DNA of 64,000 nt from Ilumatobacteraceae bacterium (GCA_021299715.1 JAJTEL010000001.1:189397-253396), one strand, 5' to 3'; numbered from the stretch's first letter, positions 28,401-36,350 are shown. Numbers and translations are program-made. The notes: generated from the sequence alone by a model not told the origin.

Positions 28401-28937
28401 CAGTTGAACGACGTTCGTAACTCTCGTCGCGAACTGGCTCAAGTCATTGCGGCAATTGACGAGGAAATTCAAACTGTCTTTGCCACAGCATTTGACGATG
28501 TCAGCAAAAACTTCACCGATCTTTTCCAACTGTTGTTCCCCGGCGGTAAGGGCAAACTCGTTCTTACAAATCCACACGACATGTTGAACACAGGTATTGA
28601 AGTAGAGGCCACACCACCAGGAAAGACCTTCAAGAAACTGTCCTTGCTGTCGGGTGGAGAGCGTTCGCTCACTGCATTGGCGTATTTGTTTGCGGTGTTC
28701 CGCAGTCGTCCCTCTCCGTTCTATGTAATGGACGAAGTGGAAGCGGCGCTCGATGATGTGAACCTGCACCGCTTCTTGGGATTGGTGAACGAGTTCCGTC
28801 GCGACGCACAGCTCATCATCGTGAGTCACCAGAAGCGCACCATGGAAGCAGCCGATTGTTTGCTGGGAGTGTCTATGCAGCCAGGTGGATCATCGAAGGT
28901 TGTCACGGAACGCGCAAGCGTCACGTCCGATAACTGA
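25455..28937 (+). CDS. smc: Chromosome segregation protein SMC
   Basis: About 1,160 residues. Walker A GPNGSGKSNVVDAVAWVLG near residue 32; two long coiled coils; a globular hinge around residues 500-650 (HLASIEGVVGALVDIIAID); and the C-terminal ABC signature LSGGERSLTALA with Walker B FYVMDEVEAALDD. The open frame starts at GTG 25422, but GTG 25455 gives VFLKSLTLKGFKSFA, the conserved SMC start, so I use it. Large antisense frames within the coiled coil are compositional shadows. Confidence 0.96.
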   Translation: MFLKSLTLKGFKSFADSTVMEMEPGVTVVVGPNGSGKSNVVDAVAWVLGAQAPSSVRSQKMEDVIFNGTSKRAALGRAEVMLTLDNSAGLLPLDFSEITVSRTLFRNGDSEYAINGVECRLLDVQELLSDAGVGRQQHVIISQGQIDAVLTARAEDRRAIIEEAAGVLKYRKRKEKAERRLEATEANLLRVQDLIREVRRQLRPLERQADAARRYEEVVTELRALRLYLSGREIAALREQLGALEVEKSTGDSKERQLREHIVQLEADIRAAEAELSARGESGLNDELMRVEQLRERARGLVALIGERRRSMERDQGQLIAEDVIAALEADASEMRTDLAEVERGLEIALSESGSLQVEEDAFEHERDKQGLFHTVQGNEASTAAAEVRGELRTLRNTVEQGAGELQKLQARIENVEGRDVSFVSTIDGLQTELTAAENAIGVLQSEIASAERTRDEAEESGDRAQQSRASAERRTARASARLEALEAAMASTRARAGAEHLASIEGVVGALVDIIAIDQGWDAAVKAALGDSVAAVVVSDPASARRALDQLRNAEHNGAILSLGVQRAINSQIPAGVDSVRGHVRAAAGAPQGADALLDALLGGVGCVDDIGRAISVVETQPHAVVVTRRGDKLSPSGWRLGAADEVGSIEVIEETRREVESATAELSRLDAEVEKQRTILLESRTLIADLQKRREQQSRTVDAASDRLTNAINDRRANGAEREMTLKSLDDIRVRIDEYQKRVSELEAILPALEESEAAEIAAAKAQGEARAAIDSKATHLGMRRKDLDIRLAGLREREQFLKVRLSETERRLEVDTAARQEAGVRRQRIEASLLAIGRLAELVERHQHAAEARLTVLYDLRRRQSDEVREVNARLDAARRGRQEAEQELEAVRERGRRVDVEEAETRMRLESATEMIRRDLEVEPEVAEQAPVPVVADGSSHDDRARALERDIRLMGPINPLALQEFTELQERHTFLEEQLNDVRNSRRELAQVIAAIDEEIQTVFATAFDDVSKNFTDLFQLLFPGGKGKLVLTNPHDMLNTGIEVEATPPGKTFKKLSLLSGGERSLTALAYLFAVFRSRPSPFYVMDEVEAALDDVNLHRFLGLVNEFRRDAQLIIVSHQKRTMEAADCLLGVSMQPGGSSKVVTERASVTSDN

Positions 28938-28939
28938 TC

Positions 28940-30175
28940 ATGCTTGCCTCTGATCTCGTCAATTACGGCATTCCTGCCGCCGTCATCGTCGTACTCTGCC
29001 TTTCCTTCATCGTCTACCGCTCCCGCCGGCAGGCGCCTGGCGAATCTCTTCCGTCCGCGAGCGACGCGGCTGCTGCGCCGCTTGCCGATCCGTCACTTCT
29101 CGCAAGCTCGAACGTTCCGGACTCGACAACGGCCCACACCGCTGACACATCGTCGGTGGCTTCGACGGGTGACACTGTTGACGAAGACTCGTTAGAGCCT
29201 GCGAAAAGAGTCGAGTCAATCGGTGTCACCGAAGTCGAAGCACACGGCAGCACAGTCGAGTCAGGTGAAGACGAGAAGGCGTCGGTGCGGGAACGCACGG
29301 GTCGTACACGGTCTTTGTTTTCGTCGGCATTCGCATCCATTCGCGGCAAAGGCAAAGTTGACGACACGACGTGGGAAGAGTTGGAAGAAACGCTTCTCCG
29401 CGCCGACATTGGTATCGGACTCACCACCAAACTTCTCGACCCGCTGCGCGCAGCGGCAAAGGCGGGCCAGATTCGTACAGCCGACGATGCAATCAATGCA
29501 CTTCGCGATGCAATGACAGCACAGCTCGCAACATCGCAACGTTCCTTGAATATGGATGCTGCGACAAAACCGAATGTGTGGTTGTTTGTAGGTGTGAACG
29601 GAGTGGGTAAGACCACCACCATCGGAAAGATTGCCACAGCAGAAGTTGGCCACGGAACAACTGTGCTTCTTGCAGCGGGTGACACTTTCCGTGCTGCTGC
29701 AGCAGAACAATTGCAGGTATGGGCCGAACGTTCAGGCGCTGCATTTGTTCGCGGTTCAGAGGGTGGCGACCCGGCCTCTGTCATCTTCGATGGAATTCAA
29801 AGTGCACATGCTCGCAACATTGACCTTGTATTGGGTGATACAGCAGGGCGTTTGCAGAACAAATCAAACCTCATGGAAGAGTTGAAGAAAGTTCGTCGCG
29901 TTGCAGAAAAAGCAGAAGGTACGGTGAACGAAGTACTTCTTGTTATCGATGCAACAACGGGACAAAACGGTCTTTCTCAAGCGCGCGAGTTTGCAGCAGC
30001 CACCGATGTCACCGGAGTAGTGCTCACGAAACTTGATGGTTCTGCCAAAGGTGGCATTGTGTTTGCCATAGAGACAGAGATGGGAATACCCGTCAAACTT
30101 GTGGGACTAGGGGAGGGCGCCCACGACTTGGTGGCGTTTGACCCTGAAGAATACGTGGCAGCGCTGTTCGAGTAG
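28940..30175 (+). CDS. ftsY: Signal recognition particle receptor FtsY
   Basis: A 411-residue SRP receptor GTPase. Unusually for E. coli-type FtsY, but as in actinobacteria, it begins with a membrane segment (residues about 6-26, NYGIPAAVIVVLCLSFIVY). A 90-residue acidic and Ser/Thr-rich linker follows, then the N domain (TWEELEETLLRADIG) and G domain with GVNGVGKTTTIGKIA, AAGDTFRAAAAEQL, DTAGRLQNK and TKLDGSAKGG. Starts 3 nt after smc. The SRP partner ffh follows after one inserted gene. Confidence 0.96.
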   Translation: MLASDLVNYGIPAAVIVVLCLSFIVYRSRRQAPGESLPSASDAAAAPLADPSLLASSNVPDSTTAHTADTSSVASTGDTVDEDSLEPAKRVESIGVTEVEAHGSTVESGEDEKASVRERTGRTRSLFSSAFASIRGKGKVDDTTWEELEETLLRADIGIGLTTKLLDPLRAAAKAGQIRTADDAINALRDAMTAQLATSQRSLNMDAATKPNVWLFVGVNGVGKTTTIGKIATAEVGHGTTVLLAAGDTFRAAAAEQLQVWAERSGAAFVRGSEGGDPASVIFDGIQSAHARNIDLVLGDTAGRLQNKSNLMEELKKVRRVAEKAEGTVNEVLLVIDATTGQNGLSQAREFAAATDVTGVVLTKLDGSAKGGIVFAIETEMGIPVKLVGLGEGAHDLVAFDPEEYVAALFE

Positions 30176-30193
30176 GCGTACGCTTCGTACTGC

Positions 30194-31498
30194 ATGAAGC
30201 GTCTTCGTCTCCCGATCGTTGTTGCACTCATCGCAACACTGGTTGCATCGTGTGCCAAGTCGGGCCCTCTCACTTTGGCGTTGGCATCATCGCAAAGTCG
30301 CACCGGCGAAGTGCGAATGAATTCCGACTCATCGTTTACCGAGCCCGGAAAGCTTCCGGTTGAGGTCACGTATTCGGTGACAAGCCCGTTGCCGTACTTG
30401 GGTGATCGTTTGCTTGCCTGGTCAGTTGGTCGTCGCTCAAAGCCATCGGGCGAACTTGAAAAGCTGGTGTTCTCTTTTGGCATTAAGGGCGATGTCGAAA
30501 AAGTTGATGAGAACATGTACGTGGCTACCGACATGTCAAAGACAAAGGCCATCAACTTGTGGATAGATGATGCCGGTGGTTGGTGGTCGTATTCCAATTT
30601 TGAACAAGGGTCAGGGTCTGGAGTTTCTGAACCATCGTGCCCGCCAAATACAAAGTGCGATGTTCCTGCGCCAGAACAACAACTGCCGAAGAATCTCATT
30701 GAGCCCGGTGACGCGCTTCGGCGAACAAACCAGTACTTGTCTCGTGCCGACATGGTGCCACTGAACTATCCATTGAAGGCAACGAAGACCAACTATTCCA
30801 CCGAGGTCTATGGTGCGCTCACGTTGGGCGGAATTGAAACAAATGTTGGTGTGTCGTTTACATATGGCGACAACGGAGTGCTGTTGTCGGCATCTGGTCC
30901 CATGATTGCCATTGCCATGGCGGGTCGCTATCCCATTGTCTCGCCAATGGAAGCGGTGAAGAGATTGTCGAATCCTTTGTACGGCGCAATTGGCGGCGCC
31001 GTGCGCGGGGCAGCAGATGTTGCAGTGTCGTCTCAACCAACAGCAGATTCCACAACAAATGCAAAAATCGATGTTCCCATCACTGGTGTACGACTCATTC
31101 TGATGGAAACTCGACTTGCTAATGGCACGCATATGTTGTTGCCCGCATACACATTTTCAAATGCAGATGGTGATGTTGGAACAGTTCTCGCCGTTTCCGA
31201 TGATCTCCTAGTGTTTCGCACAAAGGTCACCGATTCCACCGCAGTCTCACCACCCGATACAAGCGGAGGCGCGCCGGAGCCAGCACCAGTTGAACCAGAT
31301 GCTGTCACCCAAGACGAAGCCAATTCACTGATCGGACTCACTGAAAAAGAAGCAACGAAGACAGCCGATGAAAACGGGTGGATTGTTCGCATTGCGGCTC
31401 GCGATGGCGAATTCTTCATGCTGACCAACGATTACATCACCAATCGCGTGAACTTCACCATCGAGAAGACACTGGTTACTGCAGTCACCGTTGGGTAG
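30194..31498 (+). CDS. Lipoprotein with C-terminal I78-inhibitor-like domain, otherwise unknown
   Basis: A 434-residue secreted protein. The N-terminus has a positively charged start, a hydrophobic core and the lipobox LVASC (Cys20), so it should be a lipid-anchored surface protein. The body (residues 40-370) is beta-rich and not recognised; it has an acidic Pro-rich stretch near residues 350-375. The last 60 residues (LIGLTEKEATKTADENG ... TNRVNFTIEKTLVTAVTVG) resemble peptidase inhibitor family I78. It separates ftsY from ffh. TACGCT lies 9 nt before the ATG. Confidence 0.65.
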   Translation: MKRLRLPIVVALIATLVASCAKSGPLTLALASSQSRTGEVRMNSDSSFTEPGKLPVEVTYSVTSPLPYLGDRLLAWSVGRRSKPSGELEKLVFSFGIKGDVEKVDENMYVATDMSKTKAINLWIDDAGGWWSYSNFEQGSGSGVSEPSCPPNTKCDVPAPEQQLPKNLIEPGDALRRTNQYLSRADMVPLNYPLKATKTNYSTEVYGALTLGGIETNVGVSFTYGDNGVLLSASGPMIAIAMAGRYPIVSPMEAVKRLSNPLYGAIGGAVRGAADVAVSSQPTADSTTNAKIDVPITGVRLILMETRLANGTHMLLPAYTFSNADGDVGTVLAVSDDLLVFRTKVTDSTAVSPPDTSGGAPEPAPVEPDAVTQDEANSLIGLTEKEATKTADENGWIVRIAARDGEFFMLTNDYITNRVNFTIEKTLVTAVTVG

Positions 31499-31516
31499 AC
31501 ATAGCACCTGCGTGGA

Positions 31517-31522
31517 TAGCCT
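31517..31522 (+). promoter_or_regulatory. Candidate near-leaderless -10 box for ffh
   Basis: TAGCCT followed by GA; 9 nt separate it from the ATG at 31532, so any 5' leader would be only a few bases. Confidence 0.45.
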
Positions 31523-31531
31523 GAGAGATGC

Positions 31532-32965
31532 ATGTTTGATTCACTCAGCGACCGCCTCCAGGGGATTGTTAAGCGCCTAAAGGGAAAGGGACGTCTTACC
31601 GAGGCCGATGTTGATGAGGTGATGGGCGAAATTCGCACCGCACTTTTAGAGGCAGACGTCAATATTGGTGTTGTTCGCGATGTTGTTGCTCGAATTCGTG
31701 AAGCAGCAATTGGTGCCACGGTGTCGCAAGCACTCGACCCAAGTCAGCAAATCATCAAGATTGTCAATGACGAACTCATTGCCATGTTGGGTGGCGAGAC
31801 ATTAAAGATCACGTACGCAAGCCAACCTCCCACGGTTGTCCTTATGGCTGGCCTTCAGGGTTCAGGTAAAACCACCAGTGCCGCAAAACTTGCCAGCTGG
31901 TTTAAGTCTCAAGGTCGTCAACCACTTCTTGTTGGTGCCGACCTTCAGCGACCAGCTGCAGTCGATCAGCTGCGAACCCTTGGTGCGCAAATTTCTGTTC
32001 CTGTTTTCTCTGAACCGGGTGACCCAGTTGCAACTGCGCGTAGGGGCGTCGATGAAGCAAAACGTCTCGGCAAAGACGTGGTCATTGTTGACACTGCAGG
32101 TCGATTAGCAATAGACGAAGAAATGATGCGTCAAGTCGCAGACATTTCTGGTCAAGTGTCTCCGAGGTACACGTTCCTTGTTGTCGATGCAATGACGGGT
32201 CAAGACGCAGTTGGTGTTGCCGAAGCATTCCATCAACGCTTGTCTATCGACGGTGTCATTCTCAGCAAGCTCGACGGTGATGCGCGTGGTGGTGCTGCGC
32301 TGTCGGTAAAGACTGTCATTGGTCGGCCCATTGCGTTCGCTGCCACTGGCGAAAAAATTGATGCGTTCGAACAATTCCATCCCGACCGCATGGCCGGACG
32401 AATTCTGGGCATGGGAGACATGCTCACGCTCATCGAGCAAGCCGAGAAAGTTTTTGAACAAGACAAGGCTGAAGAAGCAGCGCAACGCATGCTGGAAGGT
32501 CAGTTCACTCTGGACGATTTTCTCGATCAGTTACAACAACTGAAAAAGATGGGCCCGCTGTCCGGAATCATGGGCATGTTGCCTGGCATGCCAAAAGAAA
32601 TGAAGAACGCCGAAATTGGTGACGACCAGGTGAAAGTCACCGAAGCCATCATTCGTTCAATGACTCGTGAAGAGCGGGCAAATCCCGACATCATCAACGG
32701 AAGTCGCCGCACTCGTATTGCAAAGGGCAGTGGTACTCAGGTCTCCGATGTGAACCGACTTATTAAGCAGTTCCTAGAAATGCAAAAGATGATGAAGCGC
32801 ATGGGTGGCATGGCCAAGCCGCAAGGCAAAGCCGGAAAAGGCAAGGCCAAGGTAAACAAGCGCCAGTTAATGCGTGAAGTGGGGGACATGCTCGGTGGTC
32901 AGGGCGGAATCCCTGGTCTTCCCGGTGCCGACGGCAGCCCTGGGCTCCCTCCATTCTTCAAGTAG
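31532..32965 (+). CDS. ffh: Signal recognition particle protein Ffh (SRP54)
   Basis: A 477-residue SRP GTPase that delivers nascent membrane proteins to FtsY. N domain [21 protein letters not shown] domain [38 protein letters not shown] and [10 protein letters not shown]; Met-rich M domain with [18 protein letters not shown] and [11 protein letters not shown] for signal peptide and 4.5S RNA binding. Length typical. No SRP RNA gene is visible in this window. Confidence 0.97.
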   Translation: MFDSLSDRLQGIVKRLKGKGRLTEADVDEVMGEIRTALLEADVNIGVVRDVVARIREAAIGATVSQALDPSQQIIKIVNDELIAMLGGETLKITYASQPPTVVLMAGLQGSGKTTSAAKLASWFKSQGRQPLLVGADLQRPAAVDQLRTLGAQISVPVFSEPGDPVATARRGVDEAKRLGKDVVIVDTAGRLAIDEEMMRQVADISGQVSPRYTFLVVDAMTGQDAVGVAEAFHQRLSIDGVILSKLDGDARGGAALSVKTVIGRPIAFAATGEKIDAFEQFHPDRMAGRILGMGDMLTLIEQAEKVFEQDKAEEAAQRMLEGQFTLDDFLDQLQQLKKMGPLSGIMGMLPGMPKEMKNAEIGDDQVKVTEAIIRSMTREERANPDIINGSRRTRIAKGSGTQVSDVNRLIKQFLEMQKMMKRMGGMAKPQGKAGKGKAKVNKRQLMREVGDMLGGQGGIPGLPGADGSPGLPPFFK

Positions 32966-33041
32966 AACCGTTGGGGGATGGGTCCCCACGCCGATAGCCT
33001 TACCTAGTCCCGAAAAGGGTCCCTTCAGGAGAAATCGCAAC

Positions 33042-33311
33042 ATGGCAGTCAAATTGCGCCTCACACGAGTCGGCAAGACCAAGCAACCGCAGTACCGCGT
33101 TATCGCGGCCGACTCACGTCGCGCACGCGATGGTCGTTTCATTGAAATTCTCGGTCAGTACAACCCTCGTACCGAACCATCCACCATCACTATCGACAAC
33201 GACAAAGCAGTGAAGTGGCTCATGCAGGGTGCACAGCCCACAGAGCGCGTTCGCAAGCTTCTCGAAATCAGCGGGGCCTGGGAACAGTTCACCGCTGCGA
33301 AGTCCAAGTAG
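33042..33311 (+). CDS. rpsP: 30S ribosomal protein S16
   Basis: An 89-residue S16: [39 protein letters not shown] and the C-terminal [12 protein letters not shown] are diagnostic. ATG 33042 has AGGAGA about 9 nt upstream. The open frame upstream to 32874 is only the end of ffh in another frame. Leads the rpsP-khpA-rimM-trmD-rplS ribosome-maturation run. Confidence 0.96.
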   Translation: MAVKLRLTRVGKTKQPQYRVIAADSRRARDGRFIEILGQYNPRTEPSTITIDNDKAVKWLMQGAQPTERVRKLLEISGAWEQFTAAKSK

Positions 33312-33315
33312 TCCC

Positions 33316-33591
33316 GTGTCAGATCTAGACGCCAACACACTTGAGGCGCCCATCGCCACCGCAGTGCTCACACACATCGTGCGCAGCATTGTCGACGATG
33401 CCGACGCAGTTCACGTGTCATCTGGTCCTGGCAAGGGCGACAAGATTCTTCTTGAAGTTCGTGTTGGTCCAGGAGACCTTGGTCGCGTTATCGGCCGCCG
33501 TGGTCGCACTGCGCAAAGCATTCGCACGGTTGTTCGTGCCGCTGCAACGAACGACGATGTCGATGTCGATGTCGATTTCGTCGACGCGTAA
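33316..33591 (+). CDS. khpA: KH-domain RNA-binding protein KhpA
   Basis: A 91-residue single-KH protein. The GxxG loop is in VIGRRGRTAQSIRTV, preceded by LEVRVGPGDLGR, typical of the small KH protein always found between rpsP and rimM (Rv2908c family). It binds RNA and, in other Gram-positives, works with KhpB in division and sRNA control. GTG start 4 nt after rpsP; the C-terminus is a run of D and V. Confidence 0.92.
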   Translation: MSDLDANTLEAPIATAVLTHIVRSIVDDADAVHVSSGPGKGDKILLEVRVGPGDLGRVIGRRGRTAQSIRTVVRAAATNDDVDVDVDFVDA

Positions 33592-33597
33592 AGCCTG

Positions 33598-34104
33598 TTG
33601 AGTTCACCTCAGCCCCCCGATGGCCTTCTTGAGGTAGGGCGCATTGGCAAGCCGCATGGTGTCAAGGGCGACATTTTCATCACTCTCACATCAGATGTGT
33701 CATCCCGTCATGAAGTAGGCGCATCGTTTGTGGTTCTCTCTGGTTCCCAGTCGCGCACTTTGGTTATCTCAAGTGTTCGCGCGCAACAAGACAGATTCGT
33801 CGTTCATTTCGAAGGTGTAGACGACCGCAACGACGCCGAAAAACTCACCAATAAGTTTCTGTATGCCGAGCCCATCTCAGACGACGATGCGTTGTGGGTT
33901 CATCAACTCATCGGTTCCACAGTGGTCGATGTAGACGGGGACACATGGGGTCGTTGCGTTGGTGTTCTTAACAATCCGGCCCACGACATTTTGGAAATTG
34001 AAGGGGGCCTTTTGGTTCCTGTTCCTTTTGTTGAGTCGTGTGACGGCGCAACAACTGTTATTCGTCCGCCTGCGGGGCTCCGCGAGGCGCTTTTAGGGGA
34101 ATAG
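33598..34104 (+). CDS. rimM: Ribosome maturation factor RimM
   Basis: A 168-residue factor for 30S assembly. N-terminal domain GRIGKPHGVKGDIFI and the PRC-barrel C-terminal domain with GRCVGVLNNPAHDILEIE and LVPFV-like VPVPFVESCD are clear. A TTG codon at 33598 is the only suitable start after khpA. Gap of 6 nt upstream; trmD follows after 10 nt. Confidence 0.93.
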   Translation: MSSPQPPDGLLEVGRIGKPHGVKGDIFITLTSDVSSRHEVGASFVVLSGSQSRTLVISSVRAQQDRFVVHFEGVDDRNDAEKLTNKFLYAEPISDDDALWVHQLIGSTVVDVDGDTWGRCVGVLNNPAHDILEIEGGLLVPVPFVESCDGATTVIRPPAGLREALLGE

Positions 34105-34114
34105 CGTTTCCTGT

Positions 34115-34882
34115 ATGCGCATCGATGTGTTCTCGCTGTTTCCAGAAATGGTCGACCAGTTCTGCTCGCACAGCTTGTTGGGTCGCGCACAGTCATCGGG
34201 CGCAGTGAATGTGACCACGCACAACATTCGCGACTATTCCACCGACACGCACCGCACCGTTGACGACACACCTTTTGGTGGGGGAGCCGGAATGTTGATG
34301 CGCGCTGAACCTATTTTCGATGCCGTCGAAGCGGTGAAGCCACCACGTCCACTGCTGCTACTCGGACCTGGCGGCCAGAAATTCGATCAGTCCATGGCCA
34401 ACTCTCTTGCTCGCAGTGGTGGGTTCAGCCTGTTGTGTGGTCGCTACGAAGGTGTCGACCAGCGAGTGCGCGAACACCTCGTCGACCACGAGGTATCGGT
34501 GGGCGATGTGGTCTTGGCAGGCGGGGAAGTGGCTGCATGCCTCATTATCGAGGCCGTCACTCGTTTGCTCCCAGGTGTCATGGGCAATGCCGAATCACCC
34601 ATCACCGAGAGCTTCGGAGTCTCGGGACTTCTGGAAGAACCCCAATGGACACGGCCGGCCGAATTCCGCGGATGGGCCGTTCCCGACATTTTGCGTGGGG
34701 GAGATCACGCCAAAATCACCCGCTGGCGCCACGCCCAAGCCCTGTGGCGCACACTTCAGCAGCGCCCCGACATCATCGAGGCCCGTGGTGGGCTTACAGA
34801 AGAAGAAAAGGCCCTGTTGGAAGGGGTGGACTTCTCCTCGTATCCTTCATTGTTCGCTTCGGACATGCCCGAACAGGCCTAG
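34115..34882 (+). CDS. trmD: tRNA (guanine(37)-N1)-methyltransferase TrmD
   Basis: A 255-residue trefoil-knot (SPOUT) methyltransferase for m1G37. MRIDVFSLFPEMVDQF, DDTPFGGGAGMLM, LLGPGGQKFDQ, LLCGRYEGVDQRV and GDVVLAGGEVAACLIIEAVTRLLPG contain the knot and SAM site. Length normal. Followed by rplS, the standard order. Confidence 0.97.
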   Translation: MRIDVFSLFPEMVDQFCSHSLLGRAQSSGAVNVTTHNIRDYSTDTHRTVDDTPFGGGAGMLMRAEPIFDAVEAVKPPRPLLLLGPGGQKFDQSMANSLARSGGFSLLCGRYEGVDQRVREHLVDHEVSVGDVVLAGGEVAACLIIEAVTRLLPGVMGNAESPITESFGVSGLLEEPQWTRPAEFRGWAVPDILRGGDHAKITRWRHAQALWRTLQQRPDIIEARGGLTEEEKALLEGVDFSSYPSLFASDMPEQA

Positions 34883-34918
34883 TGCCGTCCACATCTCAGA
34901 GTCGCCCAAGGAAACATC

Positions 34919-35266
34919 ATGAAGACCACAGACATCGTTGACAATCAAAACAAGCGCGACGACATCCCAGCTCTTCTTCCTGGCGACGAAGTAAAGGTCC
35001 ACGTTCGCGTTGTTGAATCAGGCAAAGAGCGTATTCAGGTGTTCCAAGGCAACGTTATTGCCATTCAAGGTTCAGGCATTGCCGAGACCTACACCGTTCG
35101 CAAGCTCAGCTACGGCGTGGGCGTAGAGCGCACCTTCCCTAAGCACAGTCCATCTGTTGCAAAGCTCGAGGTTGTCAAGCACGGTGATGTTCGTCGTGCG
35201 AAGTTGTATTACCTCCGCGATCGCGTTGGTAAGGCTGCCAAGATTCGCGAAAAGCGCGAGTCCTAG
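34919..35266 (+). CDS. rplS: 50S ribosomal protein L19
   Basis: A 115-residue L19. [46 protein letters not shown] and [18 protein letters not shown] are diagnostic. ATG 34919 is preceded by AAGGAAA. In mycobacteria lepB and rnhB follow rplS; here DUF2469 follows directly. Confidence 0.96.
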   Translation: MKTTDIVDNQNKRDDIPALLPGDEVKVHVRVVESGKERIQVFQGNVIAIQGSGIAETYTVRKLSYGVGVERTFPKHSPSVAKLEVVKHGDVRRAKLYYLRDRVGKAAKIREKRES

Positions 35267-35288
35267 GCCCTACCGAATCGGGCACTGG

Positions 35289-35302
35289 GTTCACCGGTGA
35301 AC
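35289..35302. repeat. Perfect 14-bp palindrome over the DUF2469 start
   Basis: GTTCACCGGTGAAC covers the GTG start codon at 35297-35299. It could be an operator or a translation-blocking hairpin, or chance; see findings. Confidence 0.35.
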
Positions 35303-35608
35303 ACCGACGATCTCGAAGATTTCGAGGCCGAGCGCGAGTACAAACTCGCCCAGGAATACCAAGATGTCGTTGGCATGTTTAAGTTTGCCGTCGAGACCGA
35401 ACGCCGGTTCTACTTGGCTAATGCTGTCACCGTCACTGTGAAGGGCGACAGTGCACGGCCACTTATCGAAGTGGAGATGACCGACGCATGGGTATGGGAC
35501 ATGTACCGGAAGACCCGGTTCATTCCGTCGGTGAAAGTTCTCAGTTTCAAAGACGTGAACGTCGAAGAACTTCCGTCCGAAGACATTCTTCCTCCCGACA
35601 GCATTTAG
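35297..35608 (+). CDS. DUF2469 family protein (Rv2901c-like)
   Basis: A 103-residue acidic protein, widespread in actinobacteria next to rplS, rnhB or yraN and of unknown function. DLEDFEAEREYKLAQEYQDVV, ETERRFYLANAV, VWDMYRKTRFIPSVKVLSFKDVNVEEL are characteristic. GTG start, with a perfect palindrome over it. The yraN frame overlaps its 3' third. Confidence 0.88.
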   Translation: MNTDDLEDFEAEREYKLAQEYQDVVGMFKFAVETERRFYLANAVTVTVKGDSARPLIEVEMTDAWVWDMYRKTRFIPSVKVLSFKDVNVEELPSEDILPPDSI

Positions 35609-35955
35609 CTGCTCAACGCCTTGCTCGCGCGCGCTGGGCAGAAGATCGCGTGACGCAGTGGTACGTACAACGCGGTTTTGTTGTACTTGCACGGAATTGG
35701 ACCATGCGCGGTGGCGAACTCGACATTGTGTTGCGCAAAGGAAAACTAGTTGTGGTGTGCGAGGTAAAGGCCCGCGCTAGTACTCACTACGGAACTCCTC
35801 TAGAAGCAATGACTCCTACAAAAATTGCACGTGTACAACGAGCGGGTTATGCATACTTTCGACAATTGAGTTCGCAAGAAAAAGGGCTACGACTGCGTTT
35901 CGATGTGGCGACGCTCTTGGGTACACATCTAGAAGTGTTTGAAGATTTGTTCTAA
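35488..35955 (+). CDS. YraN / UPF0102 family nuclease-like protein
   Basis: Up to 155 residues. The conserved core begins near AEDRVTQWYVQRGF, followed by VLARNWTMRGGELDIV and VVVCEVKARAS, a PD-(D/E)xK-type nuclease fold (Glu-Asp then Glu-x-Lys). Between the ATGs at 35488/35494 and a GTG at 35650 no ATG, GTG or TTG occurs in frame, and GTG 35650 would cut into the core. So the gene probably starts inside DUF2469 and overlaps it by about 115-121 bp. Role unknown; Holliday-junction nuclease-like by fold. Confidence 0.8.
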   Translation: MGMGHVPEDPVHSVGESSQFQRRERRRTSVRRHSSSRQHLAAQRLARARWAEDRVTQWYVQRGFVVLARNWTMRGGELDIVLRKGKLVVVCEVKARASTHYGTPLEAMTPTKIARVQRAGYAYFRQLSSQEKGLRLRFDVATLLGTHLEVFEDLF

Positions 35956-35956
35956 C

Positions 35957-36196
35957 TCACTTCTTCTTTCGCGGAGTGCGCCGTGTCCAGCACGCACCGT
36001 GCCAGTGGCGTCGAAGATCGGGAGCATCTTGCGGAACCGCAACAATGTGACCCATTCCAGCAGGAATTGTTTGGTGGCATCCGGGACACACGTAATCTTT
36101 GCGCGCTTCATACGGTTGAACACGTCGTGTCTGAATTGGTCCGTGCAATTCGCCGTCCCATAAGCGTCCGGGCATGTTCAGCCTAAGAATGCCCAT
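35957..36196 (-). CDS. Small Cys/His zinc-binding-like protein
   Basis: A 79-residue protein whose centre reads YEARKDYVCPGCHQTIPAGMGHIV, then RRHWHGACWTRR and a Lys/Arg tail. CxxC plus HxHxxC suggests one zinc site. I recall similar short actinobacterial proteins with this PYEARKDYVCPGC pattern, function unknown. ATG 36196 overlaps the upstream 36-residue ORF; ATG 36175, three bases past that ORF's stop, is an alternative start. Converges on yraN with a one-base gap. Confidence 0.72.
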   Translation of the reverse strand: MGILRLNMPGRLWDGELHGPIQTRRVQPYEARKDYVCPGCHQTIPAGMGHIVAVPQDAPDLRRHWHGACWTRRTPRKKK

Positions 36197-36288
36197 GCCA
36201 CAAGTGCACTGGCAACTGAGATAGCCGCAAGAACAAACCAGATATCTGTGCTGCGGGCAATGCGCTTACGAGTCGGGTTGAATCCCAT
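36178..36288 (-). CDS. Small single-span membrane protein (36 aa)
   Basis: MGFNPTRKRIARSTDIWF followed by a hydrophobic run (VLAAISVASALVAWAFLG) to the stop. The first 15 residues are basic, the last 20 one membrane span, so the N-terminus should face the cytoplasm. It runs into the zinc-protein gene, overlapping its longer start by 19 nt. Too short to be scored by common tools. Actinobacterial genomes carry comparable short FNP(T)RK-type membrane proteins, so I think it is real. Confidence 0.5.
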   Translation of the reverse strand: MGFNPTRKRIARSTDIWFVLAAISVASALVAWAFLG

Positions 36289-36338
36289 GGCGTCAAGTAT
36301 GACCTCAACAACGACGATTGCGATGCTTCGTGAGTGAC

Positions 36339-36344
36339 TAGCGT
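36339..36344 (+). promoter_or_regulatory. Candidate leaderless -10 box for the Thr-rich exported protein
   Basis: TAGCGT ends 6 nt before the ATG at 36351. Confidence 0.45.
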
Positions 36345-36350
36345 AGAAAT

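Noticed and set aside
27957-28829. 290-codon antisense frame inside smc
   Set aside because: It runs opposite the SMC coiled coil and ATPase end, has no ribosome-binding site or family motif, and smc is certain. Biased codon use in the coiled coil creates such frames.
29014-29784. 256-codon antisense frame inside ftsY
   Set aside because: Ser/Ala/Val-rich translation typical of the complement of an acidic, Thr-rich linker; no motif; ftsY is certain.
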